A stretch of 44,958 nucleotides of DNA from Triparma columacea (lineage: Eukaryota > Sar > Bolidophyceae > Parmales > Triparmaceae): assembly GCA_030267965.1 (NCBI GenBank), contig BRYA01000311.1, forward strand, positions 1 through 44,958. Reading direction: 5' to 3'. This document shows, in pieces, positions 1-11,179 of this stretch. The notes under the pieces were generated by a model. That model was not told the DNA's origin. It saw only the letters and a list, made by a program, of their open reading frames with translations, and did not search any database. Each line of letters begins with the position of its first letter. Position 1 is the stretch's first letter. A program made the translations under genes and the position numbers.

Positions 1-675
1 AGTTCCATTCAAATGGCGATCAATCCAATTGCATTCGCAAGTTGTGCAATGAGCGTCCACGTTTTGAGTGATAAAAAAAACGTCATTTCCGTTGATTCCG
101 ATCGTGTGAGCCAACCGCATCGTGCAAAAAAACGAACTTTTTGGTGAAACTCTCCAGCATGTCTCATCACCCAATTTCCTCATCAAGAAAAAGCCAAAAT
201 CGATAGTGAGTCCTCAACCTCCAAACTCTTCCAAACGTGCGAAATGCTCCCTCATAGTTCAGCTATGTGCCACATACACGAACACAATCCCCCTGGAGCG
301 AACGAAACCCGACGAATGTGCCACCCAGCTGGGAAATATTGGACTCCCCTTGGGCAGACTCGATCCTAAATGTGGTAGATTCCAGGCCCACCATCAGAGA
401 CACACGCCACAAGCTATATCTTGCAATTATGCGACATTTATACGTCCACTCAATGAACTTTAGCCCGCGAATATGCCCAGCAGCTGTGAAACCGGCCTTC
501 ACTGCCAAGGCCCGAGAAAGCATGTCAAGTTCCAGCCACCTGGTCCTCTCCGGAACCAAACTGCGACAAGCGCAACATCATATACACATCATATGCACGC
601 AATTCTTTTGAAAGCACCACACTAATCCACCCTTCCCTCCCATCCTCCCTCCCTCCCCACCGCTCAGCCTTCAGA
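1..675. other. Upstream intergenic region of RPL9
   Basis: I see no convincing gene here. Short ORFs on both strands overlap each other and have no recognisable domain. The last 60 bases before the RPL9 start are a pyrimidine-rich CCTTCCCTCC-type tract ending in CTCAG about 8 bases before the ATG. This could be a 5'UTR or the 3' end of a 5'UTR intron. No tRNA or snRNA is obvious. Confidence 0.5.
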
Positions 676-1245
676 ATGAAGACCATCCTTGCCTCCAAGA
701 CCATCGACATTCCCGAGGGCGTCACCGTGGCTGTGGCCGCCAGGTGCGTCACTGTCGAGGGACCCCGTGGAAAGCTCGTCCGCAGCTTCAAGCACTCCAA
801 CATGGACCTTCAGCTCATCGGTGAGGGCAAGCAGCTCCGCCTTGACCTCTGGTTCGCCACCAAGAAGCAGCTCGCTTGCGTTAGGACCATCATGTCCCAC
901 ATCGACAACATGATTGTTGGAGTCACCCGTGGCTTCATCTACAAGATGCGCTTCGTCTACTCCCATTTCCCCATCAATGTAGCCATCACCGGAAAGGTTG
1001 TGGAAATCCGCAACTTCCTTGGAGAGAAGCGTGTCCGTAAAGTCGAGCTTTGCGACGGAGTCGATTACGTGCGCTCCAACGACGTCAAGGACCAGATTGA
1101 GCTCAGTGGTAACGACCTCGCTTTGGTCTCCCTTACCGCCGCCAAGATTCAGCAGGCTACCAACATCAGGAAGAAGGATTTGCGTAAGTTCCTCGACGGA
1201 ATTTACGTCTCGGAGAAGGGCCCAATCCCCGAGCCTGAGGAGTAA
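676..1245 (+). CDS. RPL9: 60S ribosomal protein L9 (uL6)
   Basis: Single-exon ORF of 189 residues, the normal length for eukaryotic L9/uL6. It starts [16 protein letters not shown] and carries the family hallmarks in order: [10 protein letters not shown] near residue 35, [13 protein letters not shown] near 75-90, the VYSHFPIN segment near 95-105 and a C-terminal [20 protein letters not shown]. The protein is a cytosolic large-subunit component close to the base of the P-stalk. Codon choice is strongly biased to C-ending codons, unlike the G-run-rich genes elsewhere in the window, as expected for a highly expressed gene. The ATG follows a pyrimidine-rich leader. The kinesin gene follows on the same strand. 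Identification is secure; only the 5'UTR structure is unknown. Confidence 0.97.
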   Translation: MKTILASKTIDIPEGVTVAVAARCVTVEGPRGKLVRSFKHSNMDLQLIGEGKQLRLDLWFATKKQLACVRTIMSHIDNMIVGVTRGFIYKMRFVYSHFPINVAITGKVVEIRNFLGEKRVRKVELCDGVDYVRSNDVKDQIELSGNDLALVSLTAAKIQQATNIRKKDLRKFLDGIYVSEKGPIPEPEE

Positions 1246-1663
1246 ATGTAATTTAAAGCTTCGGCAAAAATGAAATTAGTGGTTTATTTATTTATTTTGG
1301 GTCTGTGTGGTGGGTTGGTGTGTTTCCAGGTGGGGTGGTGGCGACGAACACTTCCGACAATTGCGAAAGCGCATATACAACTTTCAGAAACCACCTTCGT
1401 ATTTGTTATCTCCTCCTTCTTCAGCCACCCCCCTTACCACCCGTACCCCTTCTGTGCACTTCGAATCTTCAAATGCCCCTCCTCAAATCAACAAACTTTT
1501 CTCTCCCCCTTCCTCCCCCCTCCCCCCTCCCCTATCCCATCCCACCCCCAACCCCCCTTCCCCGCCCTCCCTTCCACGACCTCTTCTTCTTCTCCTTTCC
1601 CCTTACTGCTATAATTTTAGGCACACAACAAAGTTTGTCTTCGGAAATTTCCCCACCCTACCT
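1246..1663 (+). other. RPL9 3'UTR and kinesin leader region
   Basis: 418 bases without a recognisable gene. The first part is AT-rich and holds TTTATTTATTTATTTT, the likely RPL9 3'UTR. From about 1400 on it is a long C/T-rich tract ending in ATAATTTTAG just before 1621. That is a good splice-acceptor context and suggests a 5'UTR intron in the kinesin gene. Overlapping forward ORFs here are low-complexity proline/serine translations. Confidence 0.5.
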
Positions 1664-4600
1664 ATGCCTAGCGAAGCCGAGCTAAAGGCGGCGCTCGACG
1701 AAAAGGATACCGAGCTCGCAACCCTTCAGGCTTCATTCGATGAGTACATAGAATCCTCCAAAGAGCTTGAATCTGAATTGGAGTCGGAGCTCGCCAAGGT
1801 CGAGGAGCAGGTGGGTGGGATGAGTGGGTTACGAGGACGAGGGGCCGCCTGCATAGCCAACCAAAGCACTTAAAACCCCACCTCACCCTTACCTCCCCCC
1901 AGCTCACCACGTCTTTGGAGCAAAACGAGAAGCTTGTCAGCACCAATGCCGAACTCCAACAGGACGTGAACAAACTCTCCAATAATCAGTCGGGCACTTC
2001 CTCGAAGATCAACTCCTTGACTCTTTCCCTGCAGAAGGCTGAGCAGTCTCTGGACGAGGTGAGGAGAAAGATCTGGCAAAATAGCATCGCGAATGCAAGG
2101 GCTTCACTCAGCCCTCATCTTATCGCTCATCTCTCACCCCCTATCGCGTCGCTTACCGCAGGCCGAGAGCTCCTTGAGGATAAAATCAGAGTCCGAGCGC
2201 AAGCTTACAATAGATCTCGATGATGCCCTCGAGCAGGTGGCGTTCCATGTCACCGAGATCGAGGACCTCCAGGCAAAGGTGAACGACGCCTCCAGGGCGA
2301 AGGACGAAGAATTTAAGGAGGTGAGAATGGACAAGAAGTGAAAGAACATCTCGAAGATTGTGACCTGCACGCCGACGAAATGCTCGTCATCGATAACTTC
2401 TCTCCTGCCCGTTGCCCTTGCCACTGAGTCTACCCCATTAACACACTCCTTTCTACGACTCGACTCACTTCTCTCGTCACAGCTCCAGGGTGATTTGGAT
2501 ACCTTGAAGCTCAAGTACGAGGACAAATGCGGTGAGGTTACCGAGCTCAAAAGGGTGCTGTCGGAGGAGACCCAGGATAAGGAGGACGACGAGGCTCACG
2601 CTGCTACTTTGAAAGACCTACAGGAGGCCAAGGCCGAGGTCGAGCGCGCGAACGCCTCCTCGCTGGAGCTCAAAGCCCACCTCGAGGCTGCCCTTGAAAA
2701 GGTCAAGCTCCACGTCGCCGAGATCGATGACCTTCAGGCGCAGGTGGTCGAGCAGAACAAGGAGGTGTCAAAGGAGACCCAGAACAATTTGGAATTCGAG
2801 CTCGATGAGGCCAAGGCAGAGATCGAGCGCGTGAATTCTCTCTATTCCGAGTCCCAGAAGATGCTGGAAGAGGCCGTTTCCCACTCCGAGAAACAGGGTG
2901 AAGAGCATGCCGGCGTTGCATCCGAGCTTGCCCAGACACAGGCAATGTTGGAAGAGGCGGTCGCGCACTCTGAAGAACAGGTCTCAACAATTGAGGACTT
3001 GAAGGAGCATCTGGAGGCCGCCAAGGCGGTCGAAATGAACTCTGGCGCCGTGACGGAGCTCGAAGCGAAGTTGGAGGCCGCAAAGACCGAGGCGGGTACC
3101 GTAAAAGCCGAGCTGGAGGCTGCCAAGAGCAAGTTGGAAAGTGCCGAGGCTGCGGCGCGTGTTGCCACGGACCGCTCCAAAGTCCTTGAAGCCTCCAACT
3201 CAGAGTGCAAATCTGCCATCGCCAACATGTCTATGGAGGCCAACGATCTCCAAAAGATCGAGATAGATCTTCGGCAAGAGATCTCTTCTCTTACCGCCGA
3301 ACTCAAGATTGCCAAAGCCGCTCCCCCGCCGCGCCCCCCCCCTTCCGCTTCCACCCCTCCGCCCCCCCCCACCGCGCCAAAGTCGGTCTCTCCGTCCATC
3401 AAGAACAGAATGAAGAGCCTCTCCAACCTGAACGCCGCGCAGGCATCAACCATTGCCGAACACGAGTCAAAGATTGCCTCTTTGGAGGCAACCATCCAGA
3501 AGATAAAGACCTCTATAAAATCCGCTTCCAACCCCGACACTGTCATCGCCCCATCCCCCGCCTTCTCCCCGGCTGTCACAAAGTACACCTCTAGTAGCAC
3601 ATCTAGCACCACCCTACCGTCCCTTGGCCAATCCGCGTTGAAAACCATGGTGTCAGACGCGCTGAAGTCCGGTGACAAGGGTCTAATGGAGGCCGCTCTG
3701 AAGAAGCTTCTCTCCAAGGTCACCCTTCAAACTGCGACCAACGCGCATTTGCTGTCCAAGATGCAAAAGGTCAGCAATTCCATCCAGGTCTGCTGCAGGA
3801 TTCGCCCTCTCAAGCACTCCGAGATTGTCACCCAGGAGAGGGTGACTGTCGAACCCCTATCAGAAACTGAAGTAGGGTGCCTAGACTCAAAATCAAAGAA
3901 ATGGCGTTCCTACATCTTCGACAAGGTGTTCGGGCCAGATCAGACCCAGCAGGACGTTTTCGAGGAGGTCGAGCCCCTCTGTCTTTCTGTCGTTGATGGT
4001 TTCAACGCGTGCATCTTTGCGTATGGGCAGACGGGGAGCGGGAAAACATTCACGATGGAAGGGAACGAGGAAGACAATCAGTGGGGAATCTGTACCAGAA
4101 CATTGCACAAGGTCTTTGAGATTCTCAATTTCAGGAGGGAGAGTTTCGTCGCTTCTCCATCTGCTGCAGACGCCTCAGACGACAACTCGTCAGAATGCAA
4201 TTTCGACTTCACCATAGAGCTTGGAATGCTGGAGATCTACAACGACGACGTGAGGGACATCCTTTCCCAGGACGTCATCTCTGTCGACCTCAAGCGGGAT
4301 TTGGCGGGGAAAATTCAAGCCCAGGGGCTGACCAAGGTAGCCGTGAAGAACCTCCAAGATGTCATCGAGGTCATGAAGAGGGGAAATAATAACCGATCCG
4401 TAGCCTGCACGAACATAAACGACCAGTCTTCGAGATCCCACATGGTCTTGCAGGCCACGATAGTGTCGGGAACAACCGGACAGCCGCAGACAACTGGTCA
4501 GCTCAACCTCGTGGACCTAGCAGGAAGTGAGCGCGTCGCCAAGTCCAATGTGGTCGGGAAGGAGCTGAAGGAAGCCCAGCACATCAACCTGTCGCTTAGC

Positions 4601-5545
4601 GCTCTGGGAGACGTCATGGAGGCCCTCGACAAGAAATCGTCGCACATACCCTACAGAAACTCGAAGCTCACATACTTTCTGCAGGACTCCCTCGGAGGCA
4701 ACAGCCGCACCATGATGATCGTGACGGCCTGCCCTGCCGAGTCGTCAGTAGACGAAACCCACTGTGCTCTTCAGTTTGCCACGCGGGTGAGGAGGATAAG
4801 CAAGCCGACCGCGACCCGCAACGTGGGTGGCAAGAATTTGGAGGAAACTCTCAAGAAGATTAGAGGGGAGCTAAGGGAGGCCCTAAAGGGAAGGGACAAG
4901 AGCGACAGCGAGCTCAGAAGGATCCAGGAGAGTCATGGGAAGCTCAAATCTCGCCTGGACACCCTTCTCGCAACCAAGGCCAAGGCGGACCTCGCAAGCT
5001 CCAACTCTGTCAAAAGCAAGATTCAAATTCTTCAGAAGAGCCACGCAGACGTCAGCGCCCGATGGCAGAAGGAGAAAAACCTCAGAGAGGAACAACAAAT
5101 CGAAGTCGGCAACCTCGAGAGGGAAATCCGGAGGCTCCAACAGCAAATGAGCAAGGCAGTCAAGGACAGGGAGAACATCAGCAAGAAATTGCTCGAGAGA
5201 GAACAGCAAATAATCTCGGCTAACAGGGAGAACAAGGCCAACGTCAAGAAGCCGAGCACTCAGGCGGGAGGGGGAGCGGAGAGAAGCCCCTTCTCTCTGA
5301 GGACGACCCTCAGGACCATCAGCACAGCCAACAGAGGAGGAGAGGACCCTAACAACAGCACCGCGAGCACTTTGGACATTGGCGCTGAGGAAGTGAGGCA
5401 GAAGATCAAGGCCATGCTCCAAGCCAATGAGCCCCTCAAACTTCACAAACTGGATGAGCTGATGGTTAAGTTTGAGGGCAAGCACATGACGCTACTGGCG
5501 AAGATGACAAAGAGATATCACAAGGGAAGGACGCCCAAGAAGTGA
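1664..5545 (+). CDS. Kinesin-14-like motor protein, motor flanked by coiled coils
   Basis: Four exons, all joined in phase 0: 1664-1810, 1903-2058, 2162-2320 and 2483-5545, giving 1,174 residues. Donors are GTGGGT, GTGAGG and GTGAGA. Residues 1 to about 420 are a long Glu/Ala/Lys-rich coiled coil. A proline-rich linker lies near 435-455. The motor spans about 585-930 with the neck-to-motor junction SIQVCCRIRPL, P-loop YGQTGSGKTFTME (near 667), switch I NDQSSRSH, switch II LVDLAGSER and HIPYRNSKLT. A basic coiled-coil tail follows to 1,174. The neck directly before the motor resembles kinesin-14 (minus-end directed, spindle and cilium roles), but many family members end with the motor whereas this has about 245 further residues. 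Class assignment is inference from motif similarity; kinesin identity is certain. The gene converges on the GT61 gene with an 86-bp gap. Confidence 0.93.
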
Positions 5546-5631
5546 TAGAGGAGCAAGTCAATCCATTCTCAACTCCCTTCTTTTAATAACAGTACACTTT
5601 AATTCAGAGTTTAAATGCGTTGCGTTGTTGG

Positions 5632-7771
5632 TTATCCAAGCAAAGCGGCAACTGCGTTGATTCTTTCAGTTTGCACATAAAAGTCGCCATCTCCGCCTCC
5701 TATTCGAATTTCTTCGTATTTGACTCTCGGCCGCCAATTAGCGAAGCCGCTGAACATGCCTAAGTTGTTTGTGGCAAGTTCGACGAGGGTAGCCCCGTCG
5801 CTCATGAACATGACGTGGGAGAGCCCTGCTCCATGAATTCCGACGAGGAGGTCCGCCTCCCTGACCTCCTTGAGCTGCTCTGCAAAGGTGAGCCTGGCAA
5901 AGTCTACCACCCTGACATCCCCTCCCCGCTGCTGTAGCCCCTGCTCTAGCTCTTGTAGGTTCTTGATAACCCTTGGCATTCCCTTCTTGCTCCTTGGGTG
6001 CGCTATATATGGCTTCCTATCGATGATTACCACCCTATTCTTGACTCTTGTTGTCCCCTCAAGCCCGTGGGACTTGACCATGTGGGCTGCGAAGGCGTCT
6101 GCAGTTTCGTAGCAGGGTCCGGGTCTCCACGAGCGGTTGTTGAACCACAGGGGGCTGCTGTACCCCGCCGAGACTACGACCGCCTTATCAAAGCACTCCC
6201 CTTCCTCTAGGTGTTTGACATGCCTCGCACTTCCGAAGACGTTGCCCCAGACATTGTCTAGGTTCCCCTCTGCATGGCCATCGAGCCACACAATGTCCAC
6301 CTTCCCTCCTGCGACGAGTGAAGAAGGCTTTGCATTAGCGCCCAGTGCCGTTTCTTGTTATTCTCCTTGTCTGCTTATCCGTTCTCACCTCCCTTCCAAA
6401 AGCCTTCAGGGGCCGAGTCGAATATATTCCACCAGTCAGTCATGGTATGAAAGAGGTTCACGTACTCGTAGCGCATGATGAAAAGGGTCGTCGTGCTACT
6501 GCAGGCTGCAATCGCGAGCGATGTACAAGGGCGTTGAGGTTTATGAGCGGACACAAGTTTTCACCTCTCATTGTTGTAATGGCCACACCACGCCCAACTC
6601 ACCTCGTCTCCCCTGCCCCTTTTCCATCCCTTTGAGGACCTTGTTGATGAACCACCTGTGGTCTTGGTGGTCGTGGTCCTGCGATGCGAGGAGCGAAGTG
6701 GGTCAGTTTGAATTGAATCTCTATACCCCTCCTCCGTCGTCCATTCTCACCTTGGGAAGGAGGTCTCTCTCAGGCGCGACGAAGCTTCCTGGCCCATATT
6801 TTGGGTACTCAATGTCTTCTATTTGCCCCATCACACTGTCGAGGGGTTCTCCCCCGTACGCTACATCAATCTGCGATTTGTGTGGTTGGCTGTTGGTTGA
6901 AACGTCGTCGATATGCTTTGTGGCTCCCCGTCTTATCTCACCTTTGAAGGATTCACAGCCAGACCTTTAACGTAGCAGCGGGTGGCGAGCAAATGGGGGT
7001 GTTTGATGCAGGTTGACTCAGCATCGTCCCCGTCGCCCCAGAAGTAGTCGGTGACGGAGTCGGGCACATCCCAGGATATGTCACATGATTTGTGATGCGA
7101 AAATGATGGATGCGAAGGGGGAAGAGGCTGAGAGTGAAGTTGGTTAGCATAGTCGCGACGAAGAGAGTTTAAAGTGTGCTGTTCTTGTGATGCCGTTTCA
7201 ATAGCAGAGTTTGTATTGTGTAGCCTATCATCTTGCCTATCACCATTCTCACCTTCCCCGCGTTCGTTCTCGCAGAATTTACCGCTGCCGCTGCCGCCCC
7301 CTCAACCCCCCCCCCGCCTTCCATCTCCGCCCCCCCACCCCCCCCACCCCCCATCTCCAACCTGAGTCCCCTCAGTATTTCTTCGTCCCTATAAGCCTTC
7401 TCCTGCAAGGTCTTAATCAAGTCGTCCCTTTCTTTCACCGCGTCGATCCACTCCGTGAGTACGTTTCCCTCCGAAGATTTTCGCTCTCCCAGGCGTTTTG
7501 AGAGCTTCTCACGAAGGACCTCAATTTCCACCTCAACTTCCTGCAAGGATGCCTCCGAATGCTCAGGAGTCGAAGGTGACGACGGCGCGGGGTTTGAAGG
7601 GGAGAATATGGCAAAATAACCAGCGATAAAGCATGCATATGCTATGTAGATCATAAATGACCCTCTCCCCACTCTGTTTGGTTTGGGCTGCCTTAAGTTG
7701 GCTTCATTAGGTGACATACCCAAAGAAGAAGAGGGAGCTAATCCAGTATATAGAGGGATAGGTCGCTTCAT
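5632..7771 (-). CDS. GT61-family glycosyltransferase, type II membrane protein
   Basis: Six exons on the minus strand: 7771-7253, 7127-6942, 6870-6751, 6678-6603, 6505-6389 and 6308-5632. They sum to 1,695 bases, 564 residues plus stop. Introns are 71-125 bp with GTGAG donors, and phases match throughout (0,0,0,1,1). The N-terminus is a short cytosolic segment, then a signal anchor at residues 39-57 (SFMIYIAYACFIAGYFAIF), then a coiled-coil stem with a Gly/Ala-rich stretch. The catalytic region contains YEYVNLFHTMTDWW and, near the end, LVGIHGAGLSHVMFM, both typical of the GT61/EOGT-like (DUF563) family. Such enzymes transfer sugars, for example GlcNAc or xylose, to glycoproteins in the ER or Golgi lumen. 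The donor and acceptor here cannot be told from sequence. Confidence 0.88.
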
Positions 7772-8166
7772 CTGAATTTTTGACGCAAATCAATGTGGTG
7801 GCAAACAGGAGGAGAGGGAGCTCGGAGGCGAAAAATGAGGGGGCAGTTAATTTTCAATGTGGCGATACTAGGGCTCAATTGACCAGTGTTTCACGTTGTT
7901 CCTCACACGTACTGGAGCAATCCGTACAGAGATTGCGTGAATTAATTAAAAAGTGGGAAATACAGGGGGGATCAATGATTTGACTTTGGTGGGGGCTTGA
8001 AGCCAATTTTGACCACTTTCAAATAAGTTTCCCAGCGTTTTTCGTCGGAGCCTCTTTTCGGAACGTGTCTGGATTGACCATTAACCTCCTTGCGTACAAT
8101 TAATTCACCGGAAAGTCGCAAGGGTATGCAACTGAGCATGTTTTTAACAAAAACAAACAGATACCT
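7772..8166. other. Intergenic region between AONS and GT61 genes
   Basis: 395 bases between two minus-strand genes. It should hold the GT61 promoter and leader and the AONS 3' end. It is more AT-rich than the flanking exons. A 67-codon forward ORF at 7780 has no domain and is taken as chance. No repeat or RNA gene seen. Confidence 0.5.
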
Positions 8167-9516
8167 CTAATCCCAAAACGCCTCCACCCTTCTCGTCAGA
8201 CCCAGGATCTCCTCCCTCGTGTTGAACTCGTGCACAACGATCCTGATCCTCTCTTCCCCCTCCTTCACCGTCGGTGCCCTGATGGCCATAACGTCGTACC
8301 CCCCCTCCCTTACCCATTCAGCGAGCCTCACGCTTAGTTCCGCCCCTGAAGTCATGATGGCCTGTATCGGTCCGTCCGCCCCCCCCTTTACTCTCACCCC
8401 CTCCCCCAGCTTCGCCCCCCCCATGACGTCCCTAAAGTACGCTACGTTCCCCCTCAGCCTCTCCCTCCTCTCCTCACCAGGGGGGGAGTTCAAGTACTCC
8501 AGACAACCGAAGACCCTTTCGCACTCCCCCGGGGGGAGACTAGTGCTGTAAACTAGCGGTCGGGCGTAGTTCACGAGATATTCGACCACCGAGCTGCCAT
8601 TCTCCCCTGCGATGGAGAGCGAAGCGACCTGAAAGTTAGGCTATTTGAATTGTCCCCTTCAGACCCTCCCGTGAAATGTGTACTCTCTCCCCCTCTCCCC
8701 TCCCTCCCTCCCTCCCTCCTCACCTCCGTTATAATCCACTACAGCCCCCCCATGGCATCCCACTGATTTCCCAAAAGTCTGAACCCCGCACAGTACATGT
8801 TCCCTCATCCCTCCCCCCTCCTCCACAACCTCCGTAAGCGGGCTCCTCCCCGTGAACGTTCCCGTCCCGTGCGCTTCGTCTACAATGAATCCCACCTCCA
8901 CCCCCGCCTCCTCCCCCGCCTTAACCCCCTCCTCCATCAGGCCCCTTAAGTCCGCGGCCTCGCCGCTCATGCTGTAGTAGCTCTCCAACCCTACGACGAC
9001 GGAAGCCCTACCCTCCCCGCCCTCCCTCCTAACGGCCTCCCCAAGCCCGTCCCTGCAGTTGTGTTTGAAGGTCCTAACCTCACCTCCCCCCCCCCGAGCC
9101 CTGCTTAGCTTGTACCCTGTGAACATGCTGTTGTGGCACTCCTCGTCCATGACCACCCCGTCACCGTCCCTAGGTATGCAACCGAAGGCCCCGAGGTTGG
9201 CGGCGTAGCCTGAGTTGAAGAGGAGGGCATTTCCAGGGGAGGAGGTGTGGAGGGTGGAGATTAGGGACTCAAGAGATATGTGGGAGGGGGTGTTGCCGGA
9301 GAGGAGTCTGGAGCCGGTAGAACCGTGTGTGCGGCTAATGTTGGCATGTCTATCATTGATGGTTTGGGGGAGGCTTAAGGTTGACATTCCGAGGTAATCA
9401 TTTGACAGGAAGTCTACCATGTTTGAGTTTGTTGAGGGGGTAGGAAGGCTCCTTAATGTTGAGTTTGAGCTACGATGTAGGAGGGATGCTGCCATTCTAT
9501 TTCTGAAAGACGACAT
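8167..9516 (-). CDS. bioF: 8-amino-7-oxononanoate synthase-type enzyme (biotin synthesis)
   Basis: Two exons, 9516-8724 and 8606-8167, joined in phase 1 (donor GTGAGG, acceptor CCATCGCAG), 410 residues. This is a PLP-dependent alpha-oxoamine synthase. It shows DFLSNDYLGMS near residue 36, THGSTGSRLLSGN at 63-75, CHNSMF with His128, VDEAHGTGTFTGR at 212-224 and the PLP-lysine motif TFGKSVGCHGG (Lys250). The SRLLSGN signature is typical of AONS rather than KBL or ALAS, so condensation of pimeloyl-CoA or pimeloyl-ACP with alanine in biotin synthesis is the best guess. The first 30 residues are Ser/Arg-rich and could be an organellar presequence. No PTS1 is present (the protein ends AFWD). An acceptor 22 bases upstream (TTTCAG) would not keep frame with the donor. 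Confidence 0.85.
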
Positions 9517-9837
9517 TTAGGTAGAAATATGGGAAGAAATGGGACTTGCCAGAGAGGGGTTGAATATTATCTTTGAATATGACGTATTTATGGTGGTAAA
9601 GAGGATATTAGGGAATTTTATGGGGATATAATTTGGATGTGCGGAATAAATATTTCGTAAATGTGTCCTAAATGTGTCCAGAAAGCATCCCAATGCAAAA
9701 GGAAATCACTCTGCCATTTTCCTACTCATCAAAACCACCACAGAAACGTCGAAACGTCAATAAAACACTTTCTGTCTGGATTTAGCACCCCATCAATACC
9801 ACCATACCTTCAAATTCACCTTCAAAATATACACACA
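9517..9837. promoter_or_regulatory. Divergent promoter between AONS and zinc-ribbon-like gene
   Basis: 321 bases between two genes that read outward, so it must hold both promoters. It is AT-rich and contains the direct pair ACGTCGAAACGTCAATAAAA near 9745. In-frame codons continue upstream of 9838 to an ATG at 9661, which would add 59 residues beginning with CxxC. I prefer 9838 because of its CACACAATGTC context and the non-coding look upstream. No TATA box is certain. Confidence 0.4.
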
Positions 9838-10737
9838 ATGTCAACTACATCCTCCCTCCCTCCCCCCGAAGCCTCCTCCCCTCCCTTCACACTCCTTCAT
9901 CACCCCTCCCTCCCTCTCCCTCTCCGTATTCTAACCCCAAACTACATCCTTTGTCCACTTTGCCAGTCAGTCCTCCCCCCCCTCCTCCACCCTCCTCCCC
10001 GTTGTCCAGACTGTTCCCCCTCTCCCCCCACCTCTATCTTCACTTCCCTCCTAACTTCCCTCACCACGTCTCAAGACCCTCCTCCTCCCCCCCCCCAACC
10101 TCACCCCCCCCTAAACTTCCCTCCCCAGCCCCACCATCTTTACACCCATCGCGCCCCTACATATTTAACCTCTGAGTCCTCTTCTATAATATCCCTCCGT
10201 GGCCCAGGGGCGGATTTCAGGATGCGGCCCCCGGAGTACCCTCGTTGTTGCATCGTCGGTTACCTCGACGTCGGCGATGGTTACACAGGCGGGGTAGTCG
10301 TGGCAGTTGATAAGGGTGTGGTAGTGAAAGTCGTCAAGGCCGGAGAAGAGGAGGAGGAGGAGGTGGGGGGGGAGGGGGAGGGGGGGAGGTGGAGGTGGGT
10401 CGATAACAGCGTGGGCGTCCTTGGGGATGAGCACATTGGAAAGGCCGTGCTTAAGGCTAGGGAAGGGGGGGGGATTGTCAAGATTGCAAGCAGTGGGAGC
10501 CACGATTATTATTATGTCACGGTCGCCGGGGTTAGGGACGGGGGGAAGAGCGGAGTTAGGAGATGGCTTGATGTTGGGGGGGAGAATTACGGGGTCTGGG
10601 GGGCGGGGAGGACGAATTGGGAGGAGAAGATTTGGAGAAAATGGGAATATAGGGGTGGGGAGGGTGTGGGTGGGGGGGGGGAGGGAGAGGATGATGATGA
10701 CGATGATGATGACGAGGTTAGCTTTAAAAAGACGTGA
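9838..10737 (+). CDS. Unknown protein with possible CxxC...CxxC zinc ribbon
   Basis: Single-exon ORF of 299 residues, not recognised. Near residues 38-56 it has CPLC followed 14 residues later by CPDC, a plausible zinc ribbon. A proline-rich stretch follows, then a region rich in Gly, Val and charged residues with LRGPGADFRMRPPEYPRCC near the middle, an acidic run of eight Asp and a basic end (SFKKT). The first third of the coding strand is almost pure C/T and the last third is dominated by G runs, so long spurious ORFs also appear on the opposite strand. The forward reading is preferred because of the paired cysteine motifs and the ordered, non-repetitive middle part. An upstream in-frame ATG at 9661 cannot be excluded. 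Confidence 0.6.
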   Translation: MSTTSSLPPPEASSPPFTLLHHPSLPLPLRILTPNYILCPLCQSVLPPLLHPPPRCPDCSPSPPTSIFTSLLTSLTTSQDPPPPPPQPHPPLNFPPQPHHLYTHRAPTYLTSESSSIISLRGPGADFRMRPPEYPRCCIVGYLDVGDGYTGGVVVAVDKGVVVKVVKAGEEEEEEVGGEGEGGRWRWVDNSVGVLGDEHIGKAVLKAREGGGIVKIASSGSHDYYYVTVAGVRDGGKSGVRRWLDVGGENYGVWGAGRTNWEEKIWRKWEYRGGEGVGGGGEGEDDDDDDDDEVSFKKT

Positions 10738-10868
10738 CGAACCTTTCCAAACGATAAAACACATATCTTACAACATTATATACAAGGGGTGGGGACAAAG
10801 TTGAATGAGTCCACACAGCCCCCCTACTCGCCACCCTATCAGCACAACATAGCTCCCTACACACATCC

Positions 10869-11096
10869 TCACTGCCCCCCCCCCTTCCCTTTCTTAGCCT
10901 TCTCCTTTTCCTTCTCCACCTCTTCTGTCATCCACTCGTTAACCCTCTCTGCCGCCTTCCCAACCCCCTGCTCCAAACCGCTGATCTCGTCCTTATCCGT
11001 TCCCGTCAGGGGACCGTGGTCGTGTGTTCCAGAGTAAGAGTACACTCCGGGCTGAGCGAGGACGGTTGGACGAGGGATGGGAGAGAGGGGGATCAT
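10869..11096 (-). CDS. Small hypothetical protein
   Basis: 75-codon ORF, convergent with the zinc-ribbon-like gene. The middle (QPGVYSYSGTHDHGPL) is not low-complexity. The C-terminal half is a charged, probably helical segment rich in Glu and Lys, ending KKGKGGGQ. No family is recognised. It could be a genuine small protein or the last exon of an unseen gene. I found no splice that joins it in frame to the ORF at 11180-11437. Confidence 0.35.
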   Translation of the reverse strand: MIPLSPIPRPTVLAQPGVYSYSGTHDHGPLTGTDKDEISGLEQGVGKAAERVNEWMTEEVEKEKEKAKKGKGGGQ

Positions 11097-11179
11097 TATG
11101 CTGGGGTTTGGGAGGGGCGGGGGAGAGAAGGCTTGGTTTGTTAGGGGATGTTTTGGGGTTGAAGGGCGTTTTAGTGAAT

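Noticed and set aside
122..611. Overlapping 98-114 codon ORFs on both strands upstream of RPL9
   Set aside because: They compete with each other, have no domain and occur in likely promoter sequence.
2842..3723. 293-codon minus-strand ORF
   Set aside because: It lies antisense to the kinesin coiled coil and has no domain.
10165..10764. 199-codon minus-strand ORF opposite the zinc-ribbon-like gene
   Set aside because: It is Pro/Ile/Ser low complexity produced by G runs on the other strand; the sense reading has paired CxxC motifs.
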